DNA of 64,000 nt from Citreicella sp. C3M06 (GCF_018860705.1 NZ_JAHKQA010000093.1:1-64000); one strand, 5' to 3'; numbered from the stretch's first letter, positions 50,858 to 60,475 are shown. The notes: a model not told the origin generated them from the sequence alone. Program-made: numbers and translations.

Positions 50858-51861
50858 CAGGGGCGCCCGGAGAGCAGGGCCTCACGCTCGGCCAACAGGG
50901 CCGCGATGTCAATCTCGGCAGGCACGGTGCGGGCGGCCAGCGCCGCCTCGGCGCGGCTCTGCGCGGCGCCGCTCATCACCCCAGCGCGGTCGGCAAGAGC
51001 CACCATTTCGGCGAAATCGCCGTTGCAATGCAGCACGCAATCGCAGCCTGCGGCCAGCGCCGCCTCGCCGCGCGTTGCCACCGTGCCCGAGAGCGCCTGC
51101 ATCGAGATATCATCCGTCATCAGGAAGCCGGTAAAGCCGATGTCCTGCCGGATCAAGCGGATCATCGAGGGATCAATCGTCGCGGGCTGGGTGTTCAGCC
51201 CTTCGAACAGCAGATGCGCCGTCATGCCCAGCGGCATGTGGTGAAACGGGCGGAAGGCTGCGAAATCCACCGCGTCCAGTTCGGCGCGCGGGGCGTCGAT
51301 GCGCGGCAGATCCTTGTGGCTGTCCAGCTGCGCAAGCCCATGGCCCGGCAGATGCTTGATCACTGGCAGCACGCCGCCCTCAAGCAGGCCCTGCGCCACG
51401 GCAAGGCCGATGTCCGACACGGCAGTGGCACTCTCGCCATAGCAGCGGTTGCGCAGAAACGGGTGGGTCTGCGGGCGCGCCACATCCAGCATCGGGGCGC
51501 AGTTGCCGTCGATGCCATAGCTCAGCAGCTCGGCGGCGATGATGCGATAGCGCAGCCGCATCGCCTGCGGCGCATGGGCGCCAAAGCGCATCACGTCATC
51601 AAGCGGCGGCAGCCATTCGCAAGCCAGCGGCGGGCGCAGGCGCTGCACGCGCCCGCCCTCCTGATCGATGAACACCGGCGCGCGGCGGCCCACGACACTG
51701 CGCAGATCAGCCGTAAGCGCGCGAATCTGATCCGGCTCGGCGAGGTTGCGCGCGAACAGGATGAAGCCATAGGGGTTGGCATCGGCAAAGAACCGGCGCT
51801 CGCGATCGCTCAGCGTCAGCCCTTCGGGGGCAAGGATGGTGGCTCCAAAACGGGTGGTCAC
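50857..51861 (-). CDS. nagZ: Beta-N-acetylhexosaminidase NagZ
   Basis: The 334-aa GH3 enzyme removes GlcNAc from muropeptides in the cytoplasm. Motifs FIDQEGGRVQRLRPP, KHLPGHGLAQLDSHKDLPRI (His/Asp dyad) and LMTDDISMQALSGTV with the nucleophile Asp are seen. The start is GTG 51861, overlapping the SPOR gene stop by four bases; earlier starts lie inside that gene. NagZ links peptidoglycan recycling to beta-lactamase induction in some bacteria. Confidence 0.94.
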   Translation of the reverse strand: MTTRFGATILAPEGLTLSDRERRFFADANPYGFILFARNLAEPDQIRALTADLRSVVGRRAPVFIDQEGGRVQRLRPPLACEWLPPLDDVMRFGAHAPQAMRLRYRIIAAELLSYGIDGNCAPMLDVARPQTHPFLRNRCYGESATAVSDIGLAVAQGLLEGGVLPVIKHLPGHGLAQLDSHKDLPRIDAPRAELDAVDFAAFRPFHHMPLGMTAHLLFEGLNTQPATIDPSMIRLIRQDIGFTGFLMTDDISMQALSGTVATRGEAALAAGCDCVLHCNGDFAEMVALADRAGVMSGAAQSRAEAALAARTVPAEIDIAALLAEREALLSGRP

Positions 51862-52934
51862 CGCGTGGTCACCGGAATGCAATCGGTGTTCTCGGCCACC
51901 AGTGCGGCGCAGAAGCGGCGGGCGTCGGACAGGTCGGCGAAGCCAGCGGCGCGCAGCCGGTAGAACACCCGCCCGCCCGAGGTGGCCCGCTCGATCACCC
52001 GGTCCTTGCCCTGCATGAATTCGCCAAAGCGGGTGGAAAAGCGCTCCCATTCCTTGCGGGCGGTTTCGGGGCTGTCATAGGCCCCAAGCTGCGCCAGCCG
52101 GGTGCCCGCAGGCAGCGCGGCGGGGTCAAGATCCTTGGGCCCGGCCGAGGCCTGACTGGCGACCAGCGCCGCGACCTGCTCTGCCATCGGGGCCTTGGCC
52201 AGCGCGCCGGGGCGGGTCTTTGGGCGCAGCGAGCGTGCCAGCGCGCCCGGTGGCGGGGCCTTGTAGATCGCATCCGAGCTGTCCTCGTTCTCGGGGAACA
52301 GATCAGAGCCATCGGTGACGATCACCGGCTCTTCCTTGGGGATGGTCGGCATGTCGGGGTCTTCGGCGCTGTCGGCCATGTCGCCCAACGGCGCGGCCCC
52401 GGCGGCGATCTGGTCGGCCAACGCAAGAATGTCGACCTCGCCGTCCTTGGTGCGCGGCACCGGCTGGGCCTCTGGCCCTTGCGCGGCATCAAGCGCGGCC
52501 TCTGTCGCAGCTTCGGCCAGCACCGGCGCGCCGAATTCGGTGCGCACCGGGGTTGGCCTTGGCGCAGCTGCGGGCAATTCCGATTGCGGCAGGTCTTCGG
52601 CAGACAGTCCGGGCTGCACCGGGGCCAGCATCAGCCGGTCCGGTACTGGCGCGGCAAGGCCGGTGCCCGCGATATCATTGACCGCCAACCCCTGATGTTC
52701 GGCCAGCTTGCCGCCCGGATCCTCGGGGGCAATGCGCATCGGGCCTTCCATCGCCATGACGACCGGAACCCCGGTCACGTCGCGCATCAACAGTTTGTAG
52801 CCCCAGACAGCGACCCCTGCCACCAACGCAAGCGACACCGCGGCCCCAGCCCAGTTGGCGAGGGTCGCGATCCTGCGTCCTGCGGGGGCCTGCGCCTCAT
52901 CCGGCGCGGCCTCGTCATAGGTGAAATCCGCCAT
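51858..52934 (-). CDS. SPOR-domain membrane protein
   Basis: The 358-aa protein has one membrane helix (about residues 27-45, WAGAAVSLALVAGVAVWGYK), a long Pro/Ala-rich periplasmic region and a C-terminal SPOR domain (about 275-355; TRLAQLGAYDSPETARKEWE, RVFYRLRAAGFADLSDARRF). SPOR domains bind denuded glycan strands at division sites. It lies between argS and nagZ, a conserved place in Rhodobacterales. Confidence 0.88.
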   Translation of the reverse strand: MADFTYDEAAPDEAQAPAGRRIATLANWAGAAVSLALVAGVAVWGYKLLMRDVTGVPVVMAMEGPMRIAPEDPGGKLAEHQGLAVNDIAGTGLAAPVPDRLMLAPVQPGLSAEDLPQSELPAAAPRPTPVRTEFGAPVLAEAATEAALDAAQGPEAQPVPRTKDGEVDILALADQIAAGAAPLGDMADSAEDPDMPTIPKEEPVIVTDGSDLFPENEDSSDAIYKAPPPGALARSLRPKTRPGALAKAPMAEQVAALVASQASAGPKDLDPAALPAGTRLAQLGAYDSPETARKEWERFSTRFGEFMQGKDRVIERATSGGRVFYRLRAAGFADLSDARRFCAALVAENTDCIPVTTR

Positions 52935-53014
52935 CTCTGCCTCTTGCCCCGCGGGGCGCGCCCCGCGGCAGTCTGCTCTGCCGTCTGTCCCCGGGGCGGC
53001 GCGGCTGCCGTGGC

Positions 53015-54757
53015 TCAGCGCATTTCTTCCGCCGGGGTCACGCCCAAAATACCAAGGCCCGCCGAAATGACAACCGCAACAGCCCGCGCCAGCGCGATTT
53101 TGCTCTGGCTTGTGGCGCCGTCATCCTGAAGAAACCGCAGCGACGGTTCGTCATGGCCGCGATTCCACAGGCCATGCAGGTCGGCGGCCAGTTCGTTGAG
53201 CCAGATCGCCACCTTGTGCGGCTCGTGGCCCTTGGCGGCGATTTCCACCAGACGCGGCCATTCAGCCAGCTTCTTCATCAGGCCAAGTTCGGCATCATGG
53301 GTCAGGATCGAAAGATCCGCCGCCAGCAGCGCCGCATCCGAAACGTCGATGCCCTGCTCTGCCGCCTTGCGCATCACCGAACACACCCGCGCATGGGCGT
53401 ATTGCACGTAGAACACCGGGTTCTCGCGGCTTTGCTCGATCGCCTTGTCGAAATCGAAATCCAGCGAGGCATCGTTCTTGCGCGTCAGCATGACAAAGCG
53501 CGTGACATCCGCCCCCACCTCTTCGACCACATCGCGCAGGGTGACGAAGGTGCCCGCCCGCTTGGACATCTTGAACGGCTCGCCATTCTTGAACAGCTTC
53601 ACCAGCTGGATCAGCTTGATATCCAGCGGCGTCTGGCCATCGGACAGCGCCGAGACCGCGGCCTTCATCCGCTTGACATAGCCGCCGTGATCGGCGCCGA
53701 ACACGTCGATCAGCTGGTCATAGCCGCGCTGAACCTTGTCGTAGTGATAGGCGATGTCGGGAGCGAAATAGGTCCATGCGCCATCGGATTTCATGATCGG
53801 GCGGTCGACATCGTCGCCATGTTCGGTCGATTTGAACAGCGTTTGCTCGCGCGGCTCCCAGTCTTCGGGAGTCTTGCCCTTGGGCGGCTCGAGCACGCCG
53901 CGATAGATCAGCCCCTTGGCGTCGAGCGAGGCGATGGCCGCCTCGATCTTGCCGGTGCCGTAAAGCGATTTCTCCGAGAAGAAATGATCCATCCGCACGC
54001 CAAGCATCGCCAGATCGGCGCGGATCAGCTCCATCATCTCGGCGGTGGCAAAGTTGCGCACCTCTTCAAGCCAGAATTGCTCGCCGGTGTCGAGGAACTT
54101 GTCACCGACCTGATCCTTGAGCTTTTCGCCAACCGCGATCAGGTACTCACCCGGATAGGTGCCATCGGGGAATTCCACCTCTTGCCCATGCGCTTCGAGA
54201 TAGCGCAAGTAGACCGACCGTGCGAGCACATCGACCTGCGCCCCGCCGTCGTTGATGTAGTATTCGCGCGTGACATCATAGCCAGCAAAATCCAGCAGGC
54301 TGGCGAGCGCATCGCCAAACACCGCGCCGCGGGTGTGGCCCACGTGCATCGGGCCGGTGGGGTTGGCCGAGACGAATTCGACGTTGACGCGCGCGCCCTG
54401 CCCCATGTCCGAGCGGCCAAAGCCGGTGCCCTGCGACAGGATTGCGGCGGGCAGTTGCTGCCAGACGCCAGGGGCAAGCCGCAGGTTGAGAAACCCCGGC
54501 CCGGCCACTTCAGCGGCGGTAATGCGCGGATCGGCAGCGATCTGCGCCGCCAGCGCTTCGGCAATGTCGCGCGGCTTCAGCTTTGCGGGCTTGGCCAGCA
54601 CCATCGCGGCATTGGTGGCCATGTCGCCGTGCAGTGCGTCTCGGGGAGGCTCCACCGTCACGGGCGCGGTGTTCAGATCGCCGGGCAGCATACCCGTGGC
54701 CTGAAGCGCTTCGATCGCGGAAATCACGAGCGCGCGAATGTCGGTGAAGAGGTTCAT
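53015..54757 (-). CDS. argS: Arginine--tRNA ligase
   Basis: The 580-aa class I enzyme charges tRNA-Arg. The N-terminal Add1 domain precedes the HIGH-like [21 protein letters not shown] (about residues 130-150). The KMSKS-like signature is MSKRAGTF (about 396-403), and the DALR anticodon-binding domain ([13 protein letters not shown] onward) ends it. Length agrees with the family. It is the first gene of the argS-SPOR-nagZ-scpAB run. Confidence 0.96.
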   Translation of the reverse strand: MNLFTDIRALVISAIEALQATGMLPGDLNTAPVTVEPPRDALHGDMATNAAMVLAKPAKLKPRDIAEALAAQIAADPRITAAEVAGPGFLNLRLAPGVWQQLPAAILSQGTGFGRSDMGQGARVNVEFVSANPTGPMHVGHTRGAVFGDALASLLDFAGYDVTREYYINDGGAQVDVLARSVYLRYLEAHGQEVEFPDGTYPGEYLIAVGEKLKDQVGDKFLDTGEQFWLEEVRNFATAEMMELIRADLAMLGVRMDHFFSEKSLYGTGKIEAAIASLDAKGLIYRGVLEPPKGKTPEDWEPREQTLFKSTEHGDDVDRPIMKSDGAWTYFAPDIAYHYDKVQRGYDQLIDVFGADHGGYVKRMKAAVSALSDGQTPLDIKLIQLVKLFKNGEPFKMSKRAGTFVTLRDVVEEVGADVTRFVMLTRKNDASLDFDFDKAIEQSRENPVFYVQYAHARVCSVMRKAAEQGIDVSDAALLAADLSILTHDAELGLMKKLAEWPRLVEIAAKGHEPHKVAIWLNELAADLHGLWNRGHDEPSLRFLQDDGATSQSKIALARAVAVVISAGLGILGVTPAEEMR

Positions 54758-54838
54758 CTGTCTGGTCTCCTAACGGTCGAGCAGACCTGTACCACCTGTG
54801 CGCCCGACGTCAAATGGCCCGCGCACCGGGACAGGCCG

Positions 54839-55585
54839 CTACCGCCTGAGGCGCAGGGCGATGAGCGCCGCGAGCAGCAACGGCAGACCCGCAGGCAAAG
54901 GCACCGGCATCGGCGCGGGCACCGGATCGGGCTCGGGCGCGGCGTAGCTGTAAACCTCGAGCGCCTCGACCCGCCACGCATCGTAGCCATAGCCCGAATT
55001 GCCCCAGCCACCGCCGGAATCCCCATGGATGGCGATCTGCCCCTGCGCCGTATCGTAGCTATAGGAGGCGCTGTACCCGTCCTGCTGGATATTGCTGCCC
55101 GGATCGGCCACCCCAAGCGTGCCGATGCCGGCGAACAGATCGTGCCCGCCGCCAAAGGTCGAGAAATAGGCCGGATCAGTGTAAACGGCCTGAAGACCGC
55201 TCAGCGCAGCGGAAGGGCGCTGAATCTCGATCTCGGTCAGATTGAAGATGAAGGCTTGGGAATCGGCGTGAAACCCGCTTTCGGTGCCCCAGTCGATGGT
55301 GCTGTGCCCGCCGATCAGGGCAGAACTGCCATCGTAAAGCGTGATCTGGAAGATCGACACCGTCGGCCCCATGCCATCGACGCCGACATGAAACGACTCC
55401 GCACTCGCGCTGCCCGCGACACCGCGCCAGATACGGGTGAACCCCTGATCGCCAAGGCCGATCCAGCTTTGCAGCTGCGCCTGCCCCGCGGCATCAAGCA
55501 GCTGCGGCCCGGCCTCCACGGTCGATGATTGCGCCACCCCCGGCGCGGCAACGCAAAGCACAAAGGCCAGCCGGGCAAAATACAT
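54839..55585 (-). CDS. TLDc-like protein with VPLPA-CTERM sorting signal
   Basis: The 248-aa secreted protein starts with a signal peptide (MYFARLAFVLCVAAPGVAQS), followed by a TLDc-like domain (about residues 35-210): FTRIWRGVAGSASAESFH, VDGMGPTVSIFQI, IGGHSTIDW, AFIFNLTEIE, FGGGHDLFAG, and ALEVYSY match the order of TLDc strands. It ends with a sorting tag VPLPAGLPLLLAALIALRLRR (Pro motif, hydrophobic helix, Arg tail). VPLPA-CTERM tags direct proteins to the cell surface through a rhombosortase/exosortase in Rhodobacterales. The TLDc assignment is by eye. It is a single gene, 81 bases after argS on the same strand's upstream side. Confidence 0.75.
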   Translation of the reverse strand: MYFARLAFVLCVAAPGVAQSSTVEAGPQLLDAAGQAQLQSWIGLGDQGFTRIWRGVAGSASAESFHVGVDGMGPTVSIFQITLYDGSSALIGGHSTIDWGTESGFHADSQAFIFNLTEIEIQRPSAALSGLQAVYTDPAYFSTFGGGHDLFAGIGTLGVADPGSNIQQDGYSASYSYDTAQGQIAIHGDSGGGWGNSGYGYDAWRVEALEVYSYAAPEPDPVPAPMPVPLPAGLPLLLAALIALRLRR

Positions 55586-55659
55586 TCAAGCCTCTCCAAT
55601 GTGCGGCGGGCCACACAACACCCGCCGGAAAAAACGCACATCTTGGGCTATCAGCAGAA

Positions 55660-55678
55660 GGTTAAGCGATCATTAACC
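55660..55678. promoter_or_regulatory. Inverted repeat GGTTAA-N7-TTAACC upstream of the TLDc gene
   Basis: GGTTAA (55660-55665) and TTAACC (55673-55678) are perfect arms around GCGATCA. They lie between the antiporter stop and the TLDc-like gene start, and could be an operator or part of a terminator. No U-tract follows. Confidence 0.4.
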
Positions 55679-55683
55679 TCGAT

Positions 55684-57549
55684 TCAGCTCTTCGGGTTGG
55701 CGGCTTTCAACGTATCCTGCCCGTTCTCGTCGCGCCGATCATCCTTGCGCTCTTCGCGCTTGGGGCCAAAGAACAACAGACGCGTGCCATCGGTGGATTT
55801 GACCTTATCGTCGGGGCCCAGCAGACGCAGCGTGCCGCCCGGCCCCAGATCGGCCACCGGAACCGCATCGGGGTGGCGTGCGCGCCATTGTTCCAGCGTG
55901 AATTCCTCTGAAAGCTTGGTGACACGGAATTCCCAGCCCTCGGCAAGGCGGGCGTTGGCCTCGAAATAGGTCTCGTCGGCGGCGATCTTCTGGCCGCCCA
56001 GCGTGGCGGGCAGCGCATGGCGGGCAGACTGGCGCAACCGCTTGAGCTGAAAGACGTGCTCGCGGCCAAATTCCGGCGCGAGGTCGGTCGCGACCAGCGT
56101 ATTATAGGCATCGTTGTCCGACGCCGCGATCACCTTGTCATAGGTCACAAGGTCAAGATTGTGCTCGGCGGCTTCGGACAGGATATCACCCCAGAAGGTT
56201 TCCAGCCCGGCATCGCGGGCGCGGCGCAGATGCGCGTGGTTGGGATCGGCGATCATCACCGGCAGTTCCAGCTTGCGAAACGCCAGCCCCAGCGCCGTCG
56301 ACCAGCGCGAGCCACCGACGATCAGAACCCCCGGCGTTTCGGTCGCGGTCAGACCCAGCCAGCGCGCCATCGGGGTGAGGGTAAAGCCGTGCAACACCAC
56401 CGTCGCCGCGACCAGAGCGAAGGCCAGCATTGTCACCTTGGAGCCGTCTTCGATCCCGACCTGAACCAGCAGGTCTCCGAACAGCCCTGCCACCGCGACC
56501 AGCACCACGCCGCGCGGGCCGGTGAAGGCGACAAGCAGGCGTTCCTTCCACGGGATATCCGAGAACGCCAGCGCCGCCAGCACCGGCAACGGCCGCGCCA
56601 GCAGGATCACCGACGCCACAAAAGCCAGCGTGCGCCAGTCCATCGCCAGCAGCGTGGCGCGATCCATGTTGGCGGCGAGCAGGATGAACACCCCCGACAC
56701 CAGCAGAATCGTCGCGTGTTCCTTGAAGCGGCGCAGCTCGACATAGCTCGGCAGATTGGCATTGGCGATCCACAGCCCCATGACGGTGACCGCGAGCAGC
56801 CCGCTTTCGTGCAGGATCGCATCCGACACCGCAAACACCAGCAGCAGCAGCGCGAACAGCACCGGCACCTTCATGTATTCCGGCACCAGCGCATTGCGGA
56901 AGGCCTTGGCCAGCCCCCAGCCCGCGGCGACGCCGAACAATGTCGCAGCGCCGACGCCCACCAGCATCTCGACAATCGCGGCGCCCGCCGAGGCGCCATT
57001 GGCGAACACCACGACCACCTCGAACGCCAGCACAGCGGCCAGCGCGCCGACCGGATCGTTGACGATAGCCTCCCATTGCAGCAGCGCGGCGGGGCGCTTG
57101 CGCAGCCGTGCCTGCCGCAGCAGCGGCGCGATGACCGTCGGGCCGGTGACGATCATGATGCCCCCGAACACCGCCGAGCTCTGCCAGCTGAGCCCTGCCG
57201 CCCAGTGCAACGCGGCGCTGGACGCCGCCCAGCCCAGCGGGCCGCCGATGAACACCAGCCGCCGCACGCCAACGGCGGCATCCGACAGCGAGCGCATGTT
57301 CAGCGTCATGCCACCTTCGAACAGGATGATCGCGACGGCGATGGCCAGCATCGGCTGCATCAGATCGCCGAATTGCTCGGACGGGCTAAGCACACCAAGG
57401 CCCGGCCCGGCCACAAGCCCGGCGGCCAGCATCAGCACGATGGCCGGCATCCGCAGCCGCCACGCCAGCCACTGCGAGCCAACGCCAAGCGCGCCCACCA
57501 ATGCAAATCCCAACACAGGGCCAAGCCCCGCGGTTTCAGCTACCGCCAT
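55684..57549 (-). CDS. Cation:proton antiporter with RCK (TrkA-N) domain
   Basis: The 621-aa protein has 12-13 membrane helices (residues about 10-395; LLAAGLVAGPGLGVLSPSEQ, ILFEGGMTLNMRSL, GIMIVTGPTVIAPLLRQ) of the CPA1 Na/H exchanger type, then a TrkA-N-like Rossmann domain (about 410-520; GVLIVGGSRWSTALGLAFRK, DNDAYNTLVATDLAPEFG) and a C-terminal domain. It exchanges cations for protons and its RCK part may sense NAD(H). The gene overlaps an SDR-like gene by 14 bases. Confidence 0.88.
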   Translation of the reverse strand: MAVAETAGLGPVLGFALVGALGVGSQWLAWRLRMPAIVLMLAAGLVAGPGLGVLSPSEQFGDLMQPMLAIAVAIILFEGGMTLNMRSLSDAAVGVRRLVFIGGPLGWAASSAALHWAAGLSWQSSAVFGGIMIVTGPTVIAPLLRQARLRKRPAALLQWEAIVNDPVGALAAVLAFEVVVVFANGASAGAAIVEMLVGVGAATLFGVAAGWGLAKAFRNALVPEYMKVPVLFALLLLVFAVSDAILHESGLLAVTVMGLWIANANLPSYVELRRFKEHATILLVSGVFILLAANMDRATLLAMDWRTLAFVASVILLARPLPVLAALAFSDIPWKERLLVAFTGPRGVVLVAVAGLFGDLLVQVGIEDGSKVTMLAFALVAATVVLHGFTLTPMARWLGLTATETPGVLIVGGSRWSTALGLAFRKLELPVMIADPNHAHLRRARDAGLETFWGDILSEAAEHNLDLVTYDKVIAASDNDAYNTLVATDLAPEFGREHVFQLKRLRQSARHALPATLGGQKIAADETYFEANARLAEGWEFRVTKLSEEFTLEQWRARHPDAVPVADLGPGGTLRLLGPDDKVKSTDGTRLLFFGPKREERKDDRRDENGQDTLKAANPKS

Positions 57550-58186
57550 CCTCGTCCTTTCCAGTGACCTCGGCCCATGACGTATCCTTTAGCACACCGC
57601 CCCCCGACAGGGCGCGGGTGATCGGATGCGACAGGGCCAGCATCAGATCACCAGATGAGGTGCATCGCGTCGCTGTCCAGTGCTTTGAGGCTTGAGGGAT
57701 CATCACACCGTGCAATTTTGCCGGGGAAAGCGCCACATTCCACTGCCGCACCATCGCCCCGAGCATCCCGGACACCGCGCCGTCATCATCGCCCGGCAGC
57801 CCGACGATGGCGCGCCCCATGCCGACCCGAAGCCCCTGCGCGATCGACGACAGCAGCCCTTCGCTGCGTTCGGCCACCTTGCCGATGCTATCATTGCGCA
57901 GTGACAGCGCCGAGAAATCATAAACCAGATGCAGCGGCTCGACCCCCCAGCTTTCGCCGAGGATCAGGCAAGCTTCGGGATCGGCCAGATCCAGCGGCAG
58001 GGTTTCGATGCGATCCGGGCAATGGGCGGCGAGCCCGTGCATCGCCTTGGCCTCGGTGTCGATGGCCACAACCATCGCCCCAAAGCTGGCAAGACGTCGC
58101 ACCAGCGCCCGGCCCAGCGGATGCCCTGCCCCGGACACGAGAACCACCTTGCCGGTGAATGCCGACACTCCGAATAGGCGCGTCAT
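57536..58186 (-). CDS. SDR-like NAD(P)-binding protein lacking catalytic Tyr
   Basis: The 216-aa product has a Rossmann fold start VVLVSGAGHPLGRALVRRLASFG (residues about 14-36) with a GxxxxxG pattern and AIDTEAKA, but the YxxxK catalytic motif of short-chain dehydrogenases is not seen; the matching region reads GMLGAMVRQWNVALSPAKLHG. It probably binds a nucleotide without SDR catalysis. The start ATG 58186 was chosen on the Rossmann signature. Coupling with the antiporter downstream (14-base overlap) suggests joint use. Confidence 0.7.
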   Translation of the reverse strand: MTRLFGVSAFTGKVVLVSGAGHPLGRALVRRLASFGAMVVAIDTEAKAMHGLAAHCPDRIETLPLDLADPEACLILGESWGVEPLHLVYDFSALSLRNDSIGKVAERSEGLLSSIAQGLRVGMGRAIVGLPGDDDGAVSGMLGAMVRQWNVALSPAKLHGVMIPQASKHWTATRCTSSGDLMLALSHPITRALSGGGVLKDTSWAEVTGKDEDGGS

Positions 58187-58290
58187 GCCTGCCCCTGCCT
58201 TTCCTCGAAGCCTGGTCCCGGCTCCTTGAGGCACAATGGCTGCATGTTTTTCCGCCCCGTGCAAGGGCGCTTCATGCCCGCGAGGCGAAA

Positions 58291-59463
58291 TCAGTGCCGC
58301 TCGTGCAGCACATCCTTTCCGGTCAGCCGCGCATGCGCCTGAAGCGCGTAGCGGTCTGTCATGCCGGCGATGTAATCGGCGACGATGCGCGCCAGCGCCG
58401 CCTTGTCGACGCAAGCGGCGATCTCGGGTTGCCAGCGCTGAGGCAGCTGCGCCGGATCGTCCATATACAGCGGGAACAGCTCTTCGACGGCCTGTGTCAC
58501 CATGGCCCGCACCTGCATCACAGAGGGGGCGCGATACATGCGGGTGAACAGGAAATGCCGGATTTCCCTGAGCATGGCCCACATCTCGTCGGAAAAGGCG
58601 ATGATCGGGCGGCCAAGATGGCGGATGGCATCGGCACTGTCCGGCGCGGCGGCATCGATGCGCGCGCGGGACGTGTCGATCACATCGGACACCATATAGC
58701 CGAACACCCGCCGCAGCGCCTCGTGGCGACGCCGATAGCTGTCGAGGCCGGGATAGAGCCGATCGACCTCGACATAGGCGGGGCCGATCAGGGCCAGCTC
58801 GGCGATTTCGTCTTCGGAGAACAGCCCGGCGCGCAGCCCGTCCTGCAGATCGTGGTTGTTGTAGGCGATATCGTCCGACAGCGCCGCCACCTGCGCTTCG
58901 GCGCTGGCATGGGTGTGCAGTTCCAGATCGTGCCGCGCGTTGTATTCCGCCAGCGTGACCGGCAGCGCCTTGCCCGGTGCCAGCGGCAGCAGCGGGCCAT
59001 TGTGCTTGGCGATGCCTTCCAGCGTGTCCCAAGTCAGGTTCAGCCCGTCAAATTCGGCGTAATGGCATTCCAGCGAAGTGACGATGCGCAGCGCCTGCGC
59101 ATTGTGATCAAAGCCGCCATAGGGCGCCATCAGCGCGTGCAGCGCGTCCTCGCCCGTGTGGCCAAAGGGCGTGTGGCCCAGATCATGCGCCAGCGCCACC
59201 GCCTCGGTCAGGTCGGTGTTCAGCCCCAGCGCCCCGCACATGGTGCGGGCCACCTGCGCCACCTCGATGCTGTGGGTCAGGCGGGTGCGGTAGAAATCGC
59301 CCTCATGCTCGACAAACACCTGCGTCTTGTGCTTGAGACGCCGGAATGCCGAGGAATGGATGATCCTGTCCCGATCGCGCTGAAAGCACGAACGAAAGGC
59401 GCTTTCCTCTTCCGGAACCCGCCGCCCGCGCGATTGCTGCGGAATGCATGCGTAGATCTCCAT
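58291..59463 (-). CDS. dgt: dGTPase-like dNTP triphosphohydrolase
   Basis: The 390-aa HD-domain enzyme degrades dNTPs to nucleosides and triphosphate. RDRIIHSSAFRRLKHKTQVF, TRLTHSIEVAQVARTM and HDLGHTPFGHTGED hold the metal ligands, with QPCALSDDIAY-type ALSDDIAYNNHDLQDGLRAG further on. ATG 59463 is the first Met compatible with the family N-terminus. It diverges from erpA. Confidence 0.92.
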   Translation of the reverse strand: MEIYACIPQQSRGRRVPEEESAFRSCFQRDRDRIIHSSAFRRLKHKTQVFVEHEGDFYRTRLTHSIEVAQVARTMCGALGLNTDLTEAVALAHDLGHTPFGHTGEDALHALMAPYGGFDHNAQALRIVTSLECHYAEFDGLNLTWDTLEGIAKHNGPLLPLAPGKALPVTLAEYNARHDLELHTHASAEAQVAALSDDIAYNNHDLQDGLRAGLFSEDEIAELALIGPAYVEVDRLYPGLDSYRRRHEALRRVFGYMVSDVIDTSRARIDAAAPDSADAIRHLGRPIIAFSDEMWAMLREIRHFLFTRMYRAPSVMQVRAMVTQAVEELFPLYMDDPAQLPQRWQPEIAACVDKAALARIVADYIAGMTDRYALQAHARLTGKDVLHERH

Positions 59464-59572
59464 GCCAAGCCCTTTCCAATTCCGGGCCAAGCGCCCTGAG
59501 CCCGGTTGCCGCCCGGTCCGACCCTTCCTATATTGGCAATACGCCCCAAGTGAAACACCTGCGAGACCCTTG

Positions 59573-59896
59573 ATGAACCTGCCTCCCAAAGTAACCGACC
59601 GCGCCTTTGCCCGCCTCGAAGAGATCGGCGCAGCCTCGCAGGGCAAGGCCCTGCGCGTTGCGGTCGAAGGCGGCGGCTGTTCCGGCTTTCAATACGAGAT
59701 CAAGCTGGACGACCCCGCCAGCGACGATCTGATCCTGTCGCATGGCAGCGAGCGCGTGGTGATCGACGAGATCTCGCTGCCGTTTCTGGCCGGCGCGACC
59801 ATCGATTTCACCGAAGAGCTGATCGGCGCGCGCTTTGTCATCGAAAACCCCAATGCCAGCAGTTCCTGCGGCTGCGGCACCAGCTTTTCGATGTAA
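59573..59896 (+). CDS. erpA: Iron-sulfur cluster insertion protein, A-type carrier
   Basis: The 107-aa protein carries Fe-S clusters to apo-enzymes. The three Cys are in GGGCSGFQY (about residue 38) and SSSCGCGTSFSM (about 101 and 103). The start MNLPPKVTDRAFARLEEIG is typical. ErpA is chosen over IscA because of place and the alphaproteobacterial N-terminus; the two are hard to tell apart by sequence. A terminator follows. Confidence 0.88.
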   Translation: MNLPPKVTDRAFARLEEIGAASQGKALRVAVEGGGCSGFQYEIKLDDPASDDLILSHGSERVVIDEISLPFLAGATIDFTEELIGARFVIENPNASSSCGCGTSFSM

Positions 59897-59913
59897 CCGA
59901 CCGATACGGCATG

Positions 59914-59948
59914 AAAAAAGGCGGGCTCCTCGCGGGGCCCGCCTTTTT
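59914..59948. terminator. Bidirectional terminator between erpA and carD
   Basis: AAAAAGGCGGGC pairs with GCCCGCCTTTTT (arms 59915-59926 and 59937-59948), giving an A-run and T-run on both sides of a 12-bp stem. It serves both convergent genes. Confidence 0.93.
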
Positions 59949-59965
59949 CGTGGTCTGAAAACCGA

Positions 59966-60475
59966 TCAGGCGGCGCGCAGGCCAAGCACCTCGTCGACCT
60001 GACGTGCGGCAGCAACCTCGTCTCCGCCAGCAACGGCGGCGACTTCACGGGTCAGACGCTCGAGCGCGGCTTCGTAGAGCTGACGCTCCGAATAGGATTG
60101 CTCGCGCTGATCGTCGGCGCGGTGCAGGTCGCGCACCACTTCGGCGATGGCGATCAGATCGCCCGAGTTGATCTTTTGTTCGTATTCCTGAGCACGGCGC
60201 GACCACATCGCCCGCTTGACCTTGGCCTTGCCCTTCAGGGTCTTCATCGCCTGGCTGACGACATCGGGGGTCGACAGCGAACGCATCCCGATTTCGGTCG
60301 CCTTGTGCGTGGGCACACGCAGGGTCATCTTGTCCTTTTCAAAGGAGATCACGAAGAGTTCCAGCTTGAGGCCGGCGATTTCCTGCTCTTCGATCGACAT
60401 GATCTGGCCCACGCCATGCGCAGGGTAGACAACGTAATCGTTGGGGTGGAATTCGTTTTTCTTGGTCTTGGTCAT
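59966..60475 (-). CDS. carD: CarD-family transcriptional regulator
   Basis: The 169-aa protein has a CarD/CdnL/TRCF RNA-polymerase interaction domain (residues about 8-70; DYVVYPAHGVGQIMSIEEQE) and a helical C-terminal domain (about 90-169; AMWSRRAQEYEQKINSGDLI, RQVDEVLGLRAA). CarD binds RNA polymerase beta and stabilises open complexes at promoters. It is read toward erpA, separated by the terminator. Confidence 0.93.
   Translation of the reverse strand: MTKTKKNEFHPNDYVVYPAHGVGQIMSIEEQEIAGLKLELFVISFEKDKMTLRVPTHKATEIGMRSLSTPDVVSQAMKTLKGKAKVKRAMWSRRAQEYEQKINSGDLIAIAEVVRDLHRADDQREQSYSERQLYEAALERLTREVAAVAGGDEVAAARQVDEVLGLRAA

Noticed and set aside
53153-55528. 791-residue plus-strand frame
   Set aside because: It is antisense to argS and the TLDc gene, both with strong family motifs; long antisense frames arise from high GC.
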